DNA from: Flavobacteriales bacterium UBA6051
Lineage (GTDB): Bacteria; Bacteroidota; Bacteroidia; Flavobacteriales_D; Crocinitomicaceae
Direction of reading: 5' to 3'
Assembly: GCA_002427735.1 (NCBI GenBank)
Contig: DIYP01000014.1
Span: 248,001-312,000, forward strand
Length of the DNA stretch: 64,000 nucleotides
Shown here: piece by piece, positions 42,881-51,235 of the stretch
How positions within the stretch are numbered: the first letter of the stretch is position 1
Layout of the letters: every line of letters starts with the position of its first letter
Translations under genes and position numbers: made by a program
Notes under the pieces: model-generated
Told to the model about the DNA's origin: nothing
The model's input: the letters and a program-made list of their open reading frames with translations, nothing else
Databases searched by the model: none

Positions 42881-44569
42881 TTAGCTTAGTGGAACGTTTT
42901 GATCTTTATCGTGTTTGACTTTATAGCCAAATTGAATATCTTTCTTCGCTTTCGGCTTTAGATTGAATCGCCAGGTAACGATTCCTGTTCGCTCATCCAA
43001 TTTGCCTTTGCCAAGATCTTCGGCTGTAATCTCGATTTCTGTATTTTGAGTAATTGGAATTTGATCTTGAATGACAAGTTCAATTGATGAAGATTTTAAG
43101 CTTTTAGCTTCGATTGAATAGGCAAATGTCCGTTCCTTCTTAGTTCCAACGATCTTGTCCTTACACTCATGTTTCAATAAAGTGCGTTTTACGATGATGT
43201 TTGGATCTTTTCCAAGACTAAGTTGAAGAGTGTCGTCCATAGTTGTTGGATCCAGATATGTTTCTCCCACATAACTTCCATCAAAGAAAATGTTGGCTTT
43301 TGCTGGTACTAACTGAAGCTCATCCAATTTCGTTATTTGGGCTACAAGGTATGCCGCCTGATCGTATTTTGGGACAGAGTAATATTTATAGTCCGCATCT
43401 AGGTCAACATTTTTAACCAGAACCATGTGTTGCTCATTATTGGATTCAATAGAATAGGGAAGGTCAATTCTAAATTCTGCTGAAATCATGTGCTCAACAA
43501 CCTGAACAAATTGATCTGCGGTAATCGCTTCAGCATCTTCCATACTCATTGCACCTGTTGCTGGAGCATTATAATTGTAGGACTCTGATTTTTTCTTCAG
43601 TTCACTTCTACCTCTATCTCTGCTTTCACTTACGGCATTGTATTGTTGATATCTGTTGTAGTCAACGTACCAAGGATGCAGTGTAGGTTTGGTTTTATTA
43701 TGATAAGGATTGTTCGTGGAAATACTAAGACGAACATTTTCCCAATCAATCCCTGTATTCTGGTAAACTTGCGCTTTATAATTTAGGTTTACTTGTCCCG
43801 AGTTAATTTCACTTCTTAGATCGTACATGGGGACCCAACCTGCACTGGAGACAAGGTAAGAAACGTCAAACTTCCCTTTTGCGTATTCATTCGCCTTAAG
43901 CGTAATCGTAATTCGATGTAATGGACCTTTATCTTTAGGATTGAGATTCGCATTTTGTTGCCAGTTCTTTAAATCGTTCAATCGCTTCTGCATCCCTTTT
44001 TGTTCAGTGACTTTTTCCTGTTTTCTTTTATTTAGGCGGCTGAGTTTCTTATTGACTTCCATCATTTTTACCATGTAGTAGTCGACAGCTTCTTTCAGTA
44101 AAGCTATGGAGTCGTTTACTTTTCCTTGCCCGCGAATTGCACCGTTGTTCGCAAGGATATTTTTTGTCGCCACAAGTACATCAATTTCATCTTGAATATC
44201 CTGAATGTCGAACCCCATGTTTTTGAGTGAATCCTCCAAAAAACGGATGTCCTTTCTTACCTGCAAAGGAAGTCCTTCTAAAGGTGTTTCTTCCGGTTTC
44301 GGATAAAAGATGCTATACTTTGAATCAAGGATGATTACATTTCCTGTGGCTTTTACCTGTAAACTTTTTGGGTCTATCCTTGGACTTACTCCTTCCAGAA
44401 TAACTTCTGTAACTCCTTTACTTACGGAGTAAGATGCACTCCGGTAAATTTGGGCGCCTTGTGAATATACGGTCACCTTTTTAATAGAGGATGGAACTAT
44501 TTTCTCATCGGAAGCATGCGATTGAAATGTTAGTATCGCAATGCCAATTAAGCTCAAAATCTTTTTCAT
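42881..44569 (-). CDS. DUF4139 domain-containing secreted protein (mucoidy inhibitor MuiA family)
   Basis: 562 residues: a signal peptide (LIGIAILTFQSHA), an N-terminal DUF4140-like beta domain (VTVYSQGAQIYRSASYSV), a coiled coil (about 90-200), and a DUF4139 beta-domain (about 210-560; LVSSAGWVPMYDLRSEI, YKAQVYQNTGIDWENV, YVGETYLD). The family name comes from MuiA; function unknown. The final residues, KKDIQFGYKVKHDKD, are typical of the family's end. Confidence 0.88.
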   Translation of the reverse strand: MKKILSLIGIAILTFQSHASDEKIVPSSIKKVTVYSQGAQIYRSASYSVSKGVTEVILEGVSPRIDPKSLQVKATGNVIILDSKYSIFYPKPEETPLEGLPLQVRKDIRFLEDSLKNMGFDIQDIQDEIDVLVATKNILANNGAIRGQGKVNDSIALLKEAVDYYMVKMMEVNKKLSRLNKRKQEKVTEQKGMQKRLNDLKNWQQNANLNPKDKGPLHRITITLKANEYAKGKFDVSYLVSSAGWVPMYDLRSEINSGQVNLNYKAQVYQNTGIDWENVRLSISTNNPYHNKTKPTLHPWYVDYNRYQQYNAVSESRDRGRSELKKKSESYNYNAPATGAMSMEDAEAITADQFVQVVEHMISAEFRIDLPYSIESNNEQHMVLVKNVDLDADYKYYSVPKYDQAAYLVAQITKLDELQLVPAKANIFFDGSYVGETYLDPTTMDDTLQLSLGKDPNIIVKRTLLKHECKDKIVGTKKERTFAYSIEAKSLKSSSIELVIQDQIPITQNTEIEITAEDLGKGKLDERTGIVTWRFNLKPKAKKDIQFGYKVKHDKDQNVPLS

Positions 44570-44696
44570 AAATCAATGTTTTGTTGAACAATGCTAGTTC
44601 TAACAAGTAGTTGGTAGTTTCAAATTGGTGATACCAATCGTTTCATGAAAGGGTACAGATGAAGATTGAAAGCGTTCAAATGATCATCGAAAAAAT

Positions 44697-44746
44697 GAGA
44701 ATAGGCCAATGGCCACAATCAATTTTATGTGAATGTGGTTATTCTC
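44697..44746 (-). terminator. Hairpin terminator of the unknown secreted-protein gene
   Basis: GAGAATA (44697-44703) pairs with TATTCTC (44740-44746), with a nested GGCCAATGGCC palindrome. On the minus strand a T-rich run (44695-44690) follows, about 30 bp past the stop at 44776. The rest of the 206-bp gap holds nothing else I can identify. Confidence 0.5.
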
Positions 44747-44775
44747 TTTTGTGAACCAGAATTGGTAAGGGACTT

Positions 44776-46374
44776 TTAATCCAACTGAAAGCGTGCCAGT
44801 CCGAATTTTTTACTTCCGTAATATGTGAGCGCAACAATTTCTGTTTTGCCCTTGTGTTTCATTACGTATGCTTCATCAGCGATTCGCTTGTAGCGTCTGT
44901 ATCGGTATATATCAGAACCTCTGAAGTAATCTAGTAAACCATAGTCTTCAACCGTTCCATCCTCTGATATCAAAGAAATGATCAACGCATCGCCACCTTT
45001 TTTCTTTTTATCGATTTTGGACATCTCCTCGACATTTTCGTCCAGAATTTTTAAGCGTGAGGTGTTCCGCACAACTGCTACCTGATTGTTGAGGTCAAAG
45101 CATAGATATGCGCCGTAATAAGTATAATGTTTGTTGTATCGTCCATGACTGATTACTTCACCTTCAGGAGAAATGCGCGTAACTACAAGGTCTCCATAAT
45201 GATAAACAGTGTATGTGGTAGTATTTCCGTTTGCATCAGTTCTTGTATGATATGTAATCCAGAATACTTCGCCAATCATTGAGCGCGAGCCATCATCATG
45301 TTGAATGACTTGACGAAATTCAAGGTTAGAAAGTCCAAGATCAACACCCTTACTTTCTTTGCGTTCTGCCTTTTTTAGAGCGCGATCAGACCATCCTTCT
45401 GTGATAAACTCTTTTGTAAACTCGTCGTAGAGTTCATCCTCTATTTCAGCTGTTTTTTCATTGAGTGTAAATAAGAATACACCATCAATACCGGTACCAT
45501 CTTCCTTACGGTAGTATCCCCCAAGGTATAGTTCACCTTTTTCACCATAGGTAAGAGCAACATTGTCAATGAAAAGCTCATTTTTGAGTTCGATAGGAGT
45601 AATCTCTCGGTCTCCATCAGAAACGACCACTAACTCGTATTCTGTCTTACTTCGCTCTCGACCAAGTTTTCTATCTCGCGGGACATATTTAGAACCGATA
45701 ATATAAATCTCTCCTGTATTGGAAATAGATGTTTGTTTTATAGAATATACTTGATCCTCTTCTTCTAATTGAACATCTTCCTTTTCAAATACTTCCTCTA
45801 GATTTTCGTCAATTACTTTAAACACGATACGTTCTTTTTCACCTCTGGCATACGGAGGGTGAATTGTAATCAGAAGCATTGTTTCATCGAACGATGCGTT
45901 AATATTGAAATTAACGATCGAACGTCTTCGTTCATAGTCTTCCGAATAGATACGCAATGGTTTCGTCAACTTATTATCATCCAAAATGAATTTCTGAGCG
46001 AATAAGTCAACGCGTCGTGCATCTGGAAAATTCTTTGTGCTGAATAAGACATACGAGTCCTTCACTTTGATGATACGCTCAATGACGTAATTTTCATCTT
46101 CGAATTGTTGGGTAATGTCATGAACACCATTTGAAACCAGGTCTTCGTCAAAGTTTTCAATGAAATAATTCCAACCACCTGGACCTCGGATTGGCTCCTT
46201 TTTAAGAACAATATACCCTTCGTCAGTTTTGAATGCACTGACTAATTCTACGTCTCTTGATTTTTCAAGATTTAAATCTTTGAATTGAACCGTTACATCT
46301 TCCAGCATCCGTTGCCCGAAGGCGAAAGCAACGAGGAATGATACAGCTGTGGCCGTTAAGATTGATTTAAGCAT
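44776..46374 (-). CDS. Secreted protein of unknown function (532 aa)
   Basis: A signal peptide is clear (LTATAVSFLVAFAFGQ). The mature 510 residues are beta-rich with regularly spaced strands such as GYIVLKKEPIRGPGG, SYVLFSTKNFPDA, GEIYIIGSKYVP and GELYLGGYYRKEDG, each about 40-50 residues apart, suggesting a propeller-like fold. The composition is Lys/Glu-rich between strands. I do not recognise a family or catalytic motif. It is 28 bp downstream of glmM on the same strand and could be co-transcribed. Confidence 0.7.
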   Translation of the reverse strand: MLKSILTATAVSFLVAFAFGQRMLEDVTVQFKDLNLEKSRDVELVSAFKTDEGYIVLKKEPIRGPGGWNYFIENFDEDLVSNGVHDITQQFEDENYVIERIIKVKDSYVLFSTKNFPDARRVDLFAQKFILDDNKLTKPLRIYSEDYERRRSIVNFNINASFDETMLLITIHPPYARGEKERIVFKVIDENLEEVFEKEDVQLEEEDQVYSIKQTSISNTGEIYIIGSKYVPRDRKLGRERSKTEYELVVVSDGDREITPIELKNELFIDNVALTYGEKGELYLGGYYRKEDGTGIDGVFLFTLNEKTAEIEDELYDEFTKEFITEGWSDRALKKAERKESKGVDLGLSNLEFRQVIQHDDGSRSMIGEVFWITYHTRTDANGNTTTYTVYHYGDLVVTRISPEGEVISHGRYNKHYTYYGAYLCFDLNNQVAVVRNTSRLKILDENVEEMSKIDKKKKGGDALIISLISEDGTVEDYGLLDYFRGSDIYRYRRYKRIADEAYVMKHKGKTEIVALTYYGSKKFGLARFQLD

Positions 46375-46402
46375 TTGGTTGAGTTTTATGTTGTTTTAAT
46401 CC

Positions 46403-47785
46403 TTAAGCTAATTCGCGGATCTCATTCATAATCCTTTCAGCGAGAGCATCTGCAGATGCGGCCGATTTGCTTTCTGAATAAATACGAATAATCGGTTCGG
46501 TATTACTCTTTCGTAGGTGAACCCATTCTTTATCGATGTAAATCTTTACACCGTCGGTTGTGTCTACTTCTTCGTTTGCGTACTTTGCCGCCATCTTTGA
46601 TAGTACCGCGTCCACATCTATTTCAGGAGTAAGCTGAATTTTGTTCTTTGAAATAGTGTATGCGGGATAGCTATCACGAAGTTCGCTTACCTTTACCTTG
46701 CGTTCAGCGAGTAAAGACAGGAATAAGGCGATTCCCACTAGTGAATCTCTTCCATAGTGCAATTCAGGGTAGATTACACCGCCATTTCCTTCACCACCAA
46801 TCACTGCATTTTCGGACTTCATCTTTGTCACAACGTTTACTTCTCCAACGGCTGAAGCAAAATACTTTTGTCCATAACCTTCAGTCACATCACGCAAAGC
46901 ACGAGTAGAAGAAAGGTTCGAAACAGTTGCACCTGGCGTTTTACTTACGACATAATCGGCTACCGCAACAAGTGTATATTCTTCGCCAAACATGCTTCCA
47001 TCTTCACAGACAAGTGCCAAACGGTCAACATCTGGATCAACCGTAATTCCTAGGTCTGCACCAGTCGTTTTTATTTTGTCAGATAAATCAGTCAAGTGTT
47101 CAGGAAGCGGCTCAGGGTTGTGCGGAAAATGCCCAGTAGGGTCGCAATACAATTCTGTAATTTCTTTTACCCCCAGAGCTCTTAGCATGGCTGGCACGAA
47201 AATTCCACCGGTAGAATTTACTGCGTCTACAACAACAGAAAAGTTTGCTTGCTCAATGGCTTGTTTGTTTACCAATGGGAGCGCCAGAATAGCTTCGATG
47301 TGTTTCTCTAAGTATGTGTCATTTGTGGTTAATTTCCCCAATTCATCAACTTCAGCAAAATCGAAAGCTTCATTTTCTGCAATTTCCAGAACTTTCTTCC
47401 CATCATCTCCTGAGATGAATTCTCCTTTATGATTTAACAGTTTCAATGCATTCCATTGCTTCGGGTTATGGCTGGCAGTTAGAATAATTCCGCCTTGTGC
47501 CTTTTCCAGAGGGACTGCTACTTCAACTGTTGGAGTAGTGGATAATCCTAAATCAACAACATCAATACCCAATCCAATTAGTGCAGATGAAACAAGATTG
47601 GAAATCATTTCACCAGACAGACGCGCGTCACGTCCGATAACGACTTTTATCGTTCCTTCATGTTGATTCTTTAGCCAACTACCATATGCTGATGCAAACT
47701 TCACCGCGTCAATAGGCGTAAGTCCATCATTTACTTTACCTCCAATCGTACCACGTATGCCGGAGATCGATTTAATTAACGTCAT
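46403..47785 (-). CDS. glmM: Phosphoglucosamine mutase
   Basis: It interconverts glucosamine-6-P and glucosamine-1-P for peptidoglycan and LPS synthesis. The 460 residues have ISGIRGTIGGKVNDGLTP at the start, the catalytic Ser in ILTASHNPKQWNALKL, the metal site DPDVDRLALV, GEGNGGV for the sugar, and RKSNTEPIIRIYSE for the phosphate. The RKSNTEP variant of the last motif is normal for Bacteroidota GlmM. Phosphomannomutase is a less likely alternative. It starts 1 bp after ribH ends. Confidence 0.9.
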   Translation of the reverse strand: MTLIKSISGIRGTIGGKVNDGLTPIDAVKFASAYGSWLKNQHEGTIKVVIGRDARLSGEMISNLVSSALIGLGIDVVDLGLSTTPTVEVAVPLEKAQGGIILTASHNPKQWNALKLLNHKGEFISGDDGKKVLEIAENEAFDFAEVDELGKLTTNDTYLEKHIEAILALPLVNKQAIEQANFSVVVDAVNSTGGIFVPAMLRALGVKEITELYCDPTGHFPHNPEPLPEHLTDLSDKIKTTGADLGITVDPDVDRLALVCEDGSMFGEEYTLVAVADYVVSKTPGATVSNLSSTRALRDVTEGYGQKYFASAVGEVNVVTKMKSENAVIGGEGNGGVIYPELHYGRDSLVGIALFLSLLAERKVKVSELRDSYPAYTISKNKIQLTPEIDVDAVLSKMAAKYANEEVDTTDGVKIYIDKEWVHLRKSNTEPIIRIYSESKSAASADALAERIMNEIRELA

Positions 47786-47786
47786 G

Positions 47787-48275
47787 TTAGAATGATTTTT
47801 TGAGCGCGATCATTTTCAAGCAGGCAATAGCGCATTCAATGCCTTTGTTTCCATGCTTACCACCTGATCTATCAATAGATTGTTGTTCATTGTTATCAGT
47901 AAGTACACAAAAAGAAACGGGGGTGTTGTATTTGAGATTTACATCTTTTATGCCCTGTGTTGCACCCTCACAAACGAAATCGAAATGTTTTGTTTCTCCC
48001 TGGATAACAACACCAATAGCAACAATCCCGTCTACATTACCTTTTTCGCACATGAATTGACAACCTAGCGGAAGTTCAAAAGTTCCCGGCACAAATCGAA
48101 CATCGATATTCTCTTCTTTTACGCCGTTATCCGTAAGTGCCTGCTTTGCTCCTTCAAGTAAGTTGAAAGTAATTTTTTCATTCCACTCAGAAACAACAAT
48201 GCCGATTTTAAAATCGGCACCGTTTGGAATTTCTTCCGTATTATATTCAGATAAATTTCTATTCGCTGTTGCCAT
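47787..48275 (-). CDS. ribH: 6,7-dimethyl-8-ribityllumazine synthase
   Basis: RibH is the penultimate enzyme of riboflavin synthesis and forms capsids. The 162-residue product has KIGIVVSEWNEKITFNLLEGA, RFVPGTFELPLGCQ, AIGVVIQGETKHFDFVCEGA (active-site His) and FCVLTDNNEQQSIDRSGGKHGNKG. It is a normal length. It overlaps the upstream YfgM-like gene by 1 bp (TAATG). No FMN riboswitch is visible and no other rib gene is near. Confidence 0.96.
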   Translation of the reverse strand: MATANRNLSEYNTEEIPNGADFKIGIVVSEWNEKITFNLLEGAKQALTDNGVKEENIDVRFVPGTFELPLGCQFMCEKGNVDGIVAIGVVIQGETKHFDFVCEGATQGIKDVNLKYNTPVSFCVLTDNNEQQSIDRSGGKHGNKGIECAIACLKMIALKKSF

Positions 48276-48916
48276 TATTTGGTCGTTTTGCTTTCAGCGC
48301 GAGCAATGTACTTTTCAATTTGTTTTTGTGACGCAAAGGACGTGTACTCGTCATTAATCGTGTTGTAGAACTCAACAGCCTTATCAAAATTCTTAATTTC
48401 TTCTGCGCACAAACCTGCTTTCAATAAGTAGATCGGTGTAGTGAATTCGTTGTCACTCATGTCCGCAGCTTCTTTATATAGGTTCACTGCAGTTTTGTAA
48501 TCTTCCATCTCGGAATAACAATCTGCCTTTAATCCCACTGCCATAATATTTACATACGTGTCAGTGATTTCTACACCTTCCAGTTCCTTGATTGCATTTT
48601 TAAACTCTCCTGCTTCCATTAACTGACGTGCATAAGCAAATTGAGCAATCTCACCTCCAATTTTTCCGTCGTACTTTTTAGCAACAGCACTTAGTTCATC
48701 CATGGCAGCTTCTGTTGAATCAGTCACTGCGAAATTTAAACCTTCCCAGTAAGCGTCTTTTGACTTTTCATTTGCTGGTAAGTATACGAACTGTCGGTAT
48801 AGGAAAAATCCAAGAACAAGCACAACCAAACCACCAACGATAAAGGTTGTCAATCGCAATTTTTTATTGGATTTAAATTGCTCCTTAATTTGGTCTCCTG
48901 AGATATCTTCTAACAT
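48275..48916 (-). CDS. Single-pass membrane protein with TPR-like repeats (YfgM-like)
   Basis: 213 residues with a cytoplasmic N-terminus, one membrane segment (about 25-43; LTTFIVGGLVVLVLGFFLY) and a C-terminal helical repeat region (YARQLMEAGEFKNAIKELE, KTAVNLYKEAADMS, NFDKAVEFYNTI). This build is that of YfgM/TPR_21 proteins, which link the Sec translocon to periplasmic chaperones in E. coli. It heads the transcript ribH-glmM, and a TATTTTTG element lies upstream (48944-48937, minus). Confidence 0.85.
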   Translation of the reverse strand: MLEDISGDQIKEQFKSNKKLRLTTFIVGGLVVLVLGFFLYRQFVYLPANEKSKDAYWEGLNFAVTDSTEAAMDELSAVAKKYDGKIGGEIAQFAYARQLMEAGEFKNAIKELEGVEITDTYVNIMAVGLKADCYSEMEDYKTAVNLYKEAADMSDNEFTTPIYLLKAGLCAEEIKNFDKAVEFYNTINDEYTSFASQKQIEKYIARAESKTTK

Positions 48917-48936
48917 TGTCTTAATTTAAAGCGGAG

Positions 48937-48944
48937 CAAAAATA
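48937..48944 (-). promoter_or_regulatory. -7 element of the YfgM-like/ribH/glmM operon
   Basis: TATTTTTG on the minus strand matches TAnnTTTG, 20 bp before the ATG at 48916. Confidence 0.5.
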
Positions 48945-49000
48945 GTTTTTTTTACATAAAAGAAGGCTTTCAGGATAAAGAAAAATCCGTGAATTTGAAC

Positions 49001-49008
49001 TAATTTTG
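49001..49008 (+). promoter_or_regulatory. recF -7 element 5 bp before the ATG
   Basis: TAATTTTG (49001-49008) matches TAnnTTTG; the ATG is at 49014. Transcription would start at or next to the start codon, implying a leaderless mRNA. No -33 TTG at the usual distance. Confidence 0.5.
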
Positions 49009-49013
49009 TTTAG

Positions 49014-50135
49014 ATGCATTTGAGAAATCTTTATCTCGTCAATTTTAAGAACTACAAAGAGTCAGAAATAGTTCTTTCCGATGGAATCAACTGTTTTATA
49101 GGGAAGAATGGTGCAGGGAAAACGAATATTCTGGACGCCGTACATTATTTGAGCATATGTAAGTCTTACATGAATGTGATTGACCGCCAAAACATTCGAT
49201 TTGATCAACCTTTTTTTGTCATTCAAGGAGATTGGGTAAAAGAGGACAATGTTGTCAATATTCACTGTGCGGTTAAGCTTGGAGCCAAAAAGGTATTTCG
49301 GAAGAATAAGAAGGAATATGAAAAATTGGCGGATCACATTGGACAGTTTCCGGCGGTAATGATTTCACCTTATGATCGTGACTTAATTTCTGAAGGTAGC
49401 GAAGTTCGCAGGAAATGGATGGATGGAATTATTGCGCAGTTTGACCGTCATTATCTGGATCATATTCAAAAGTATGCGAAGGTACTAACGCAGAGGAATG
49501 CGTTACTTAAAAATATGGCTGAACATCGCCTGTTTGATCGCGAATCTATTGAGGTTTGGAATCAGCAGATGGTGGAATATGGAACCAAAATTTATGAGAA
49601 GCGGAAAGCCTTTCTTTCGGAGTTCATTCCAGTTTTTCAGCGGCATTATGATGCTATTGGAAATGAACATGAAGAGGTGCATATGGAGTACAAATCTCAA
49701 CTTCATGACACGGCATTTGATCAGCTATTACTAGATTTTGAGCGTAAAGATGCACATACGCGTTATTCGAATGCTGGAATTCATAGAGATGATTTAACAT
49801 TTCAAATAAAAGGACATCCCGTCAAGAAGTTTGGTTCACAGGGGCAACAGAAATCATTTATTATTGCATTACGCCTTGCCCAGTATGAATGGTTGAAAAA
49901 TCATCTCGGTGTTACACCGGTTTTGCTGCTCGATGATATTTTTGATAAATTAGATCATATTCGTGTTGAGCGCTTGATGCGTCTTGTAGCCGACCATTTT
50001 TTTGGTCAAGTATTGGTTACAGATACTGATGCGCATCGTGTTCAGACCATTTTTGCTGAGAGCGACCTCGAAAGTAAACTGTTTGAAGTGAAAGATGGAA
50101 GTGTTAAGGAAATGGAAATGGTTTCGGTAAAATGA
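49014..50135 (+). CDS. recF: DNA replication and repair protein RecF
   Basis: RecF binds gapped DNA and helps load RecA with RecO and RecR. The 373-residue product has the SMC-like Walker A FIGKNGAGKTNILDAVHYLS (about residues 29-48), a signature segment GSQGQQKSFIIAL and Walker B LLLDDIFDKLD. The length is normal. It overlaps the downstream DUF721 gene by 4 bp (ATGA), a common arrangement in Bacteroidota. dnaN and gyrB are not adjacent. Confidence 0.95.
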   Translation: MHLRNLYLVNFKNYKESEIVLSDGINCFIGKNGAGKTNILDAVHYLSICKSYMNVIDRQNIRFDQPFFVIQGDWVKEDNVVNIHCAVKLGAKKVFRKNKKEYEKLADHIGQFPAVMISPYDRDLISEGSEVRRKWMDGIIAQFDRHYLDHIQKYAKVLTQRNALLKNMAEHRLFDRESIEVWNQQMVEYGTKIYEKRKAFLSEFIPVFQRHYDAIGNEHEEVHMEYKSQLHDTAFDQLLLDFERKDAHTRYSNAGIHRDDLTFQIKGHPVKKFGSQGQQKSFIIALRLAQYEWLKNHLGVTPVLLLDDIFDKLDHIRVERLMRLVADHFFGQVLVTDTDAHRVQTIFAESDLESKLFEVKDGSVKEMEMVSVK

Positions 50136-50434
50136 GTGATCTAAAGAGAACATCCAATGAGGCCCCTTTGAAGGAGGTGATCGATCGCTGGTTAAAAGCG
50201 TATCGACTTGATTCTAAGATGAAAGAATTAGACGTTATCGAGGCATGGCCGGAGATGATGGGAACAGCTGTGGCACACAGGACTAGTCAAATCAGTATTC
50301 GGAACAAAACGCTTTATCTGAAAATAGATTCTTCCGTTATGCGCGATGAATTAGCACATGGTAAACAAGTGATCATCGAGCGCGTCAACCAGAAGGCTGG
50401 CTTTGACATGATCAATGACGTTTGGTTTGGGTAA
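50132..50434 (+). CDS. DUF721/DciA-like protein
   Basis: A 100-residue protein with KEVIDRWLKAYRLDSKMKEL, then IEAWPEMMGTAVAHRTSQIS and TLYLKIDSSVMRDELAHGKQ, matching DUF721. DciA, a member of this group, helps load the replicative helicase in many bacteria lacking DnaC. Overlap with recF (ATGA) agrees with a role in replication or repair. It is shorter than typical DciA, so function is inferred only. Confidence 0.88.
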   Translation: MSDLKRTSNEAPLKEVIDRWLKAYRLDSKMKELDVIEAWPEMMGTAVAHRTSQISIRNKTLYLKIDSSVMRDELAHGKQVIIERVNQKAGFDMINDVWFG

Positions 50435-50442
50435 CTTATTCT

Positions 50443-51234
50443 CTAAGGTACGACACCTATTTTTCTAGAGTTACTGTAAGCATTGAAATATCCAAGCGCA
50501 TCGTTACTCCAGTTTCCTTCAGGGTTTGCAGGAGCTGCAGAGGTTTGCGCACCAGCGATTGTTTGAAGTTCGGAGTAATAATAAAACATGCGCGAATCGA
50601 CACTTCTAAGTTCCATTCCAATTACGTCTCCTGTTTCGTAAAGTGGATTAACAAATAGTGGTCGCTCTACCAGATTTCCGTCAGTTAATTGATCATCCTG
50701 AAGGATTAAGTTTGGCACAGAGTCACTTACTGAACCGTTTTTGCTGAGTACAATAAGGTAAAAGTTTACGGTGTCAGCTGGATCAAAAAAGCGGATATTA
50801 CTCGCATACCCCTCCGGTGAGCCAAAGAATCCAGGGTAAAAGTCAAAGGTCATGTCTTCCAGAGGAACAGGAGGGTTCATCTCACATTGAGCTACGTATT
50901 CAACACCATTATAACTTACGCTCATCGAATAGGTAGTGTTGAACGCAGGTACGTAATTAGTCAACTCATAAGAGCCATTACCAATAGAGTTCACATTACT
51001 CACAGCACCGTTAGCGTCAGTAATAGTAACGACAGCATTATTTATTTCCGGTGCTGGTGCAAGGTCAAAATAATTAGTAGTTTGTGTAACACGCACGCGC
51101 ACTGTGCTATCTTCAGCTGTATAATTCGCTTCAATAACAACTTTCGGGTCCGCTTCGTTTAGGTCGACATCGATTTCTTTCTGACAAGAAACAATGAGGA
51201 GTCCAATGGCGAATGTATAGAGGATTCTTTTCAT
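50443..51234 (-). CDS. DUF4249 family lipoprotein
   Basis: 263 residues with a lipoprotein signal (FAIGLLIVSC, Cys ~17, then QKEIDVDLNEADPKVVIEA, typical of DUF4249). Beta-rich with NAVVTITDANG and YSMSVSYNGVEY. It starts 1 bp after the TonB-dependent receptor gene stops. DUF4249 lipoproteins often accompany such receptors and may act as surface-exposed lids or accessory proteins, by analogy to SusD, but this is inference. Confidence 0.88.
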   Translation of the reverse strand: MKRILYTFAIGLLIVSCQKEIDVDLNEADPKVVIEANYTAEDSTVRVRVTQTTNYFDLAPAPEINNAVVTITDANGAVSNVNSIGNGSYELTNYVPAFNTTYSMSVSYNGVEYVAQCEMNPPVPLEDMTFDFYPGFFGSPEGYASNIRFFDPADTVNFYLIVLSKNGSVSDSVPNLILQDDQLTDGNLVERPLFVNPLYETGDVIGMELRSVDSRMFYYYSELQTIAGAQTSAAPANPEGNWSNDALGYFNAYSNSRKIGVVP

Positions 51235-51235
51235 C

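Noticed and set aside
44679..44753. A 24-codon plus-strand ORF in the gap before the DUF4139 gene
   Set aside because: It coincides with a terminator-like hairpin and has no promoter or similarity.
46992..47432. A 146-codon plus-strand frame opposite glmM
   Set aside because: Antisense shadow; Ser/Pro-rich composition matches reverse-complement coding.
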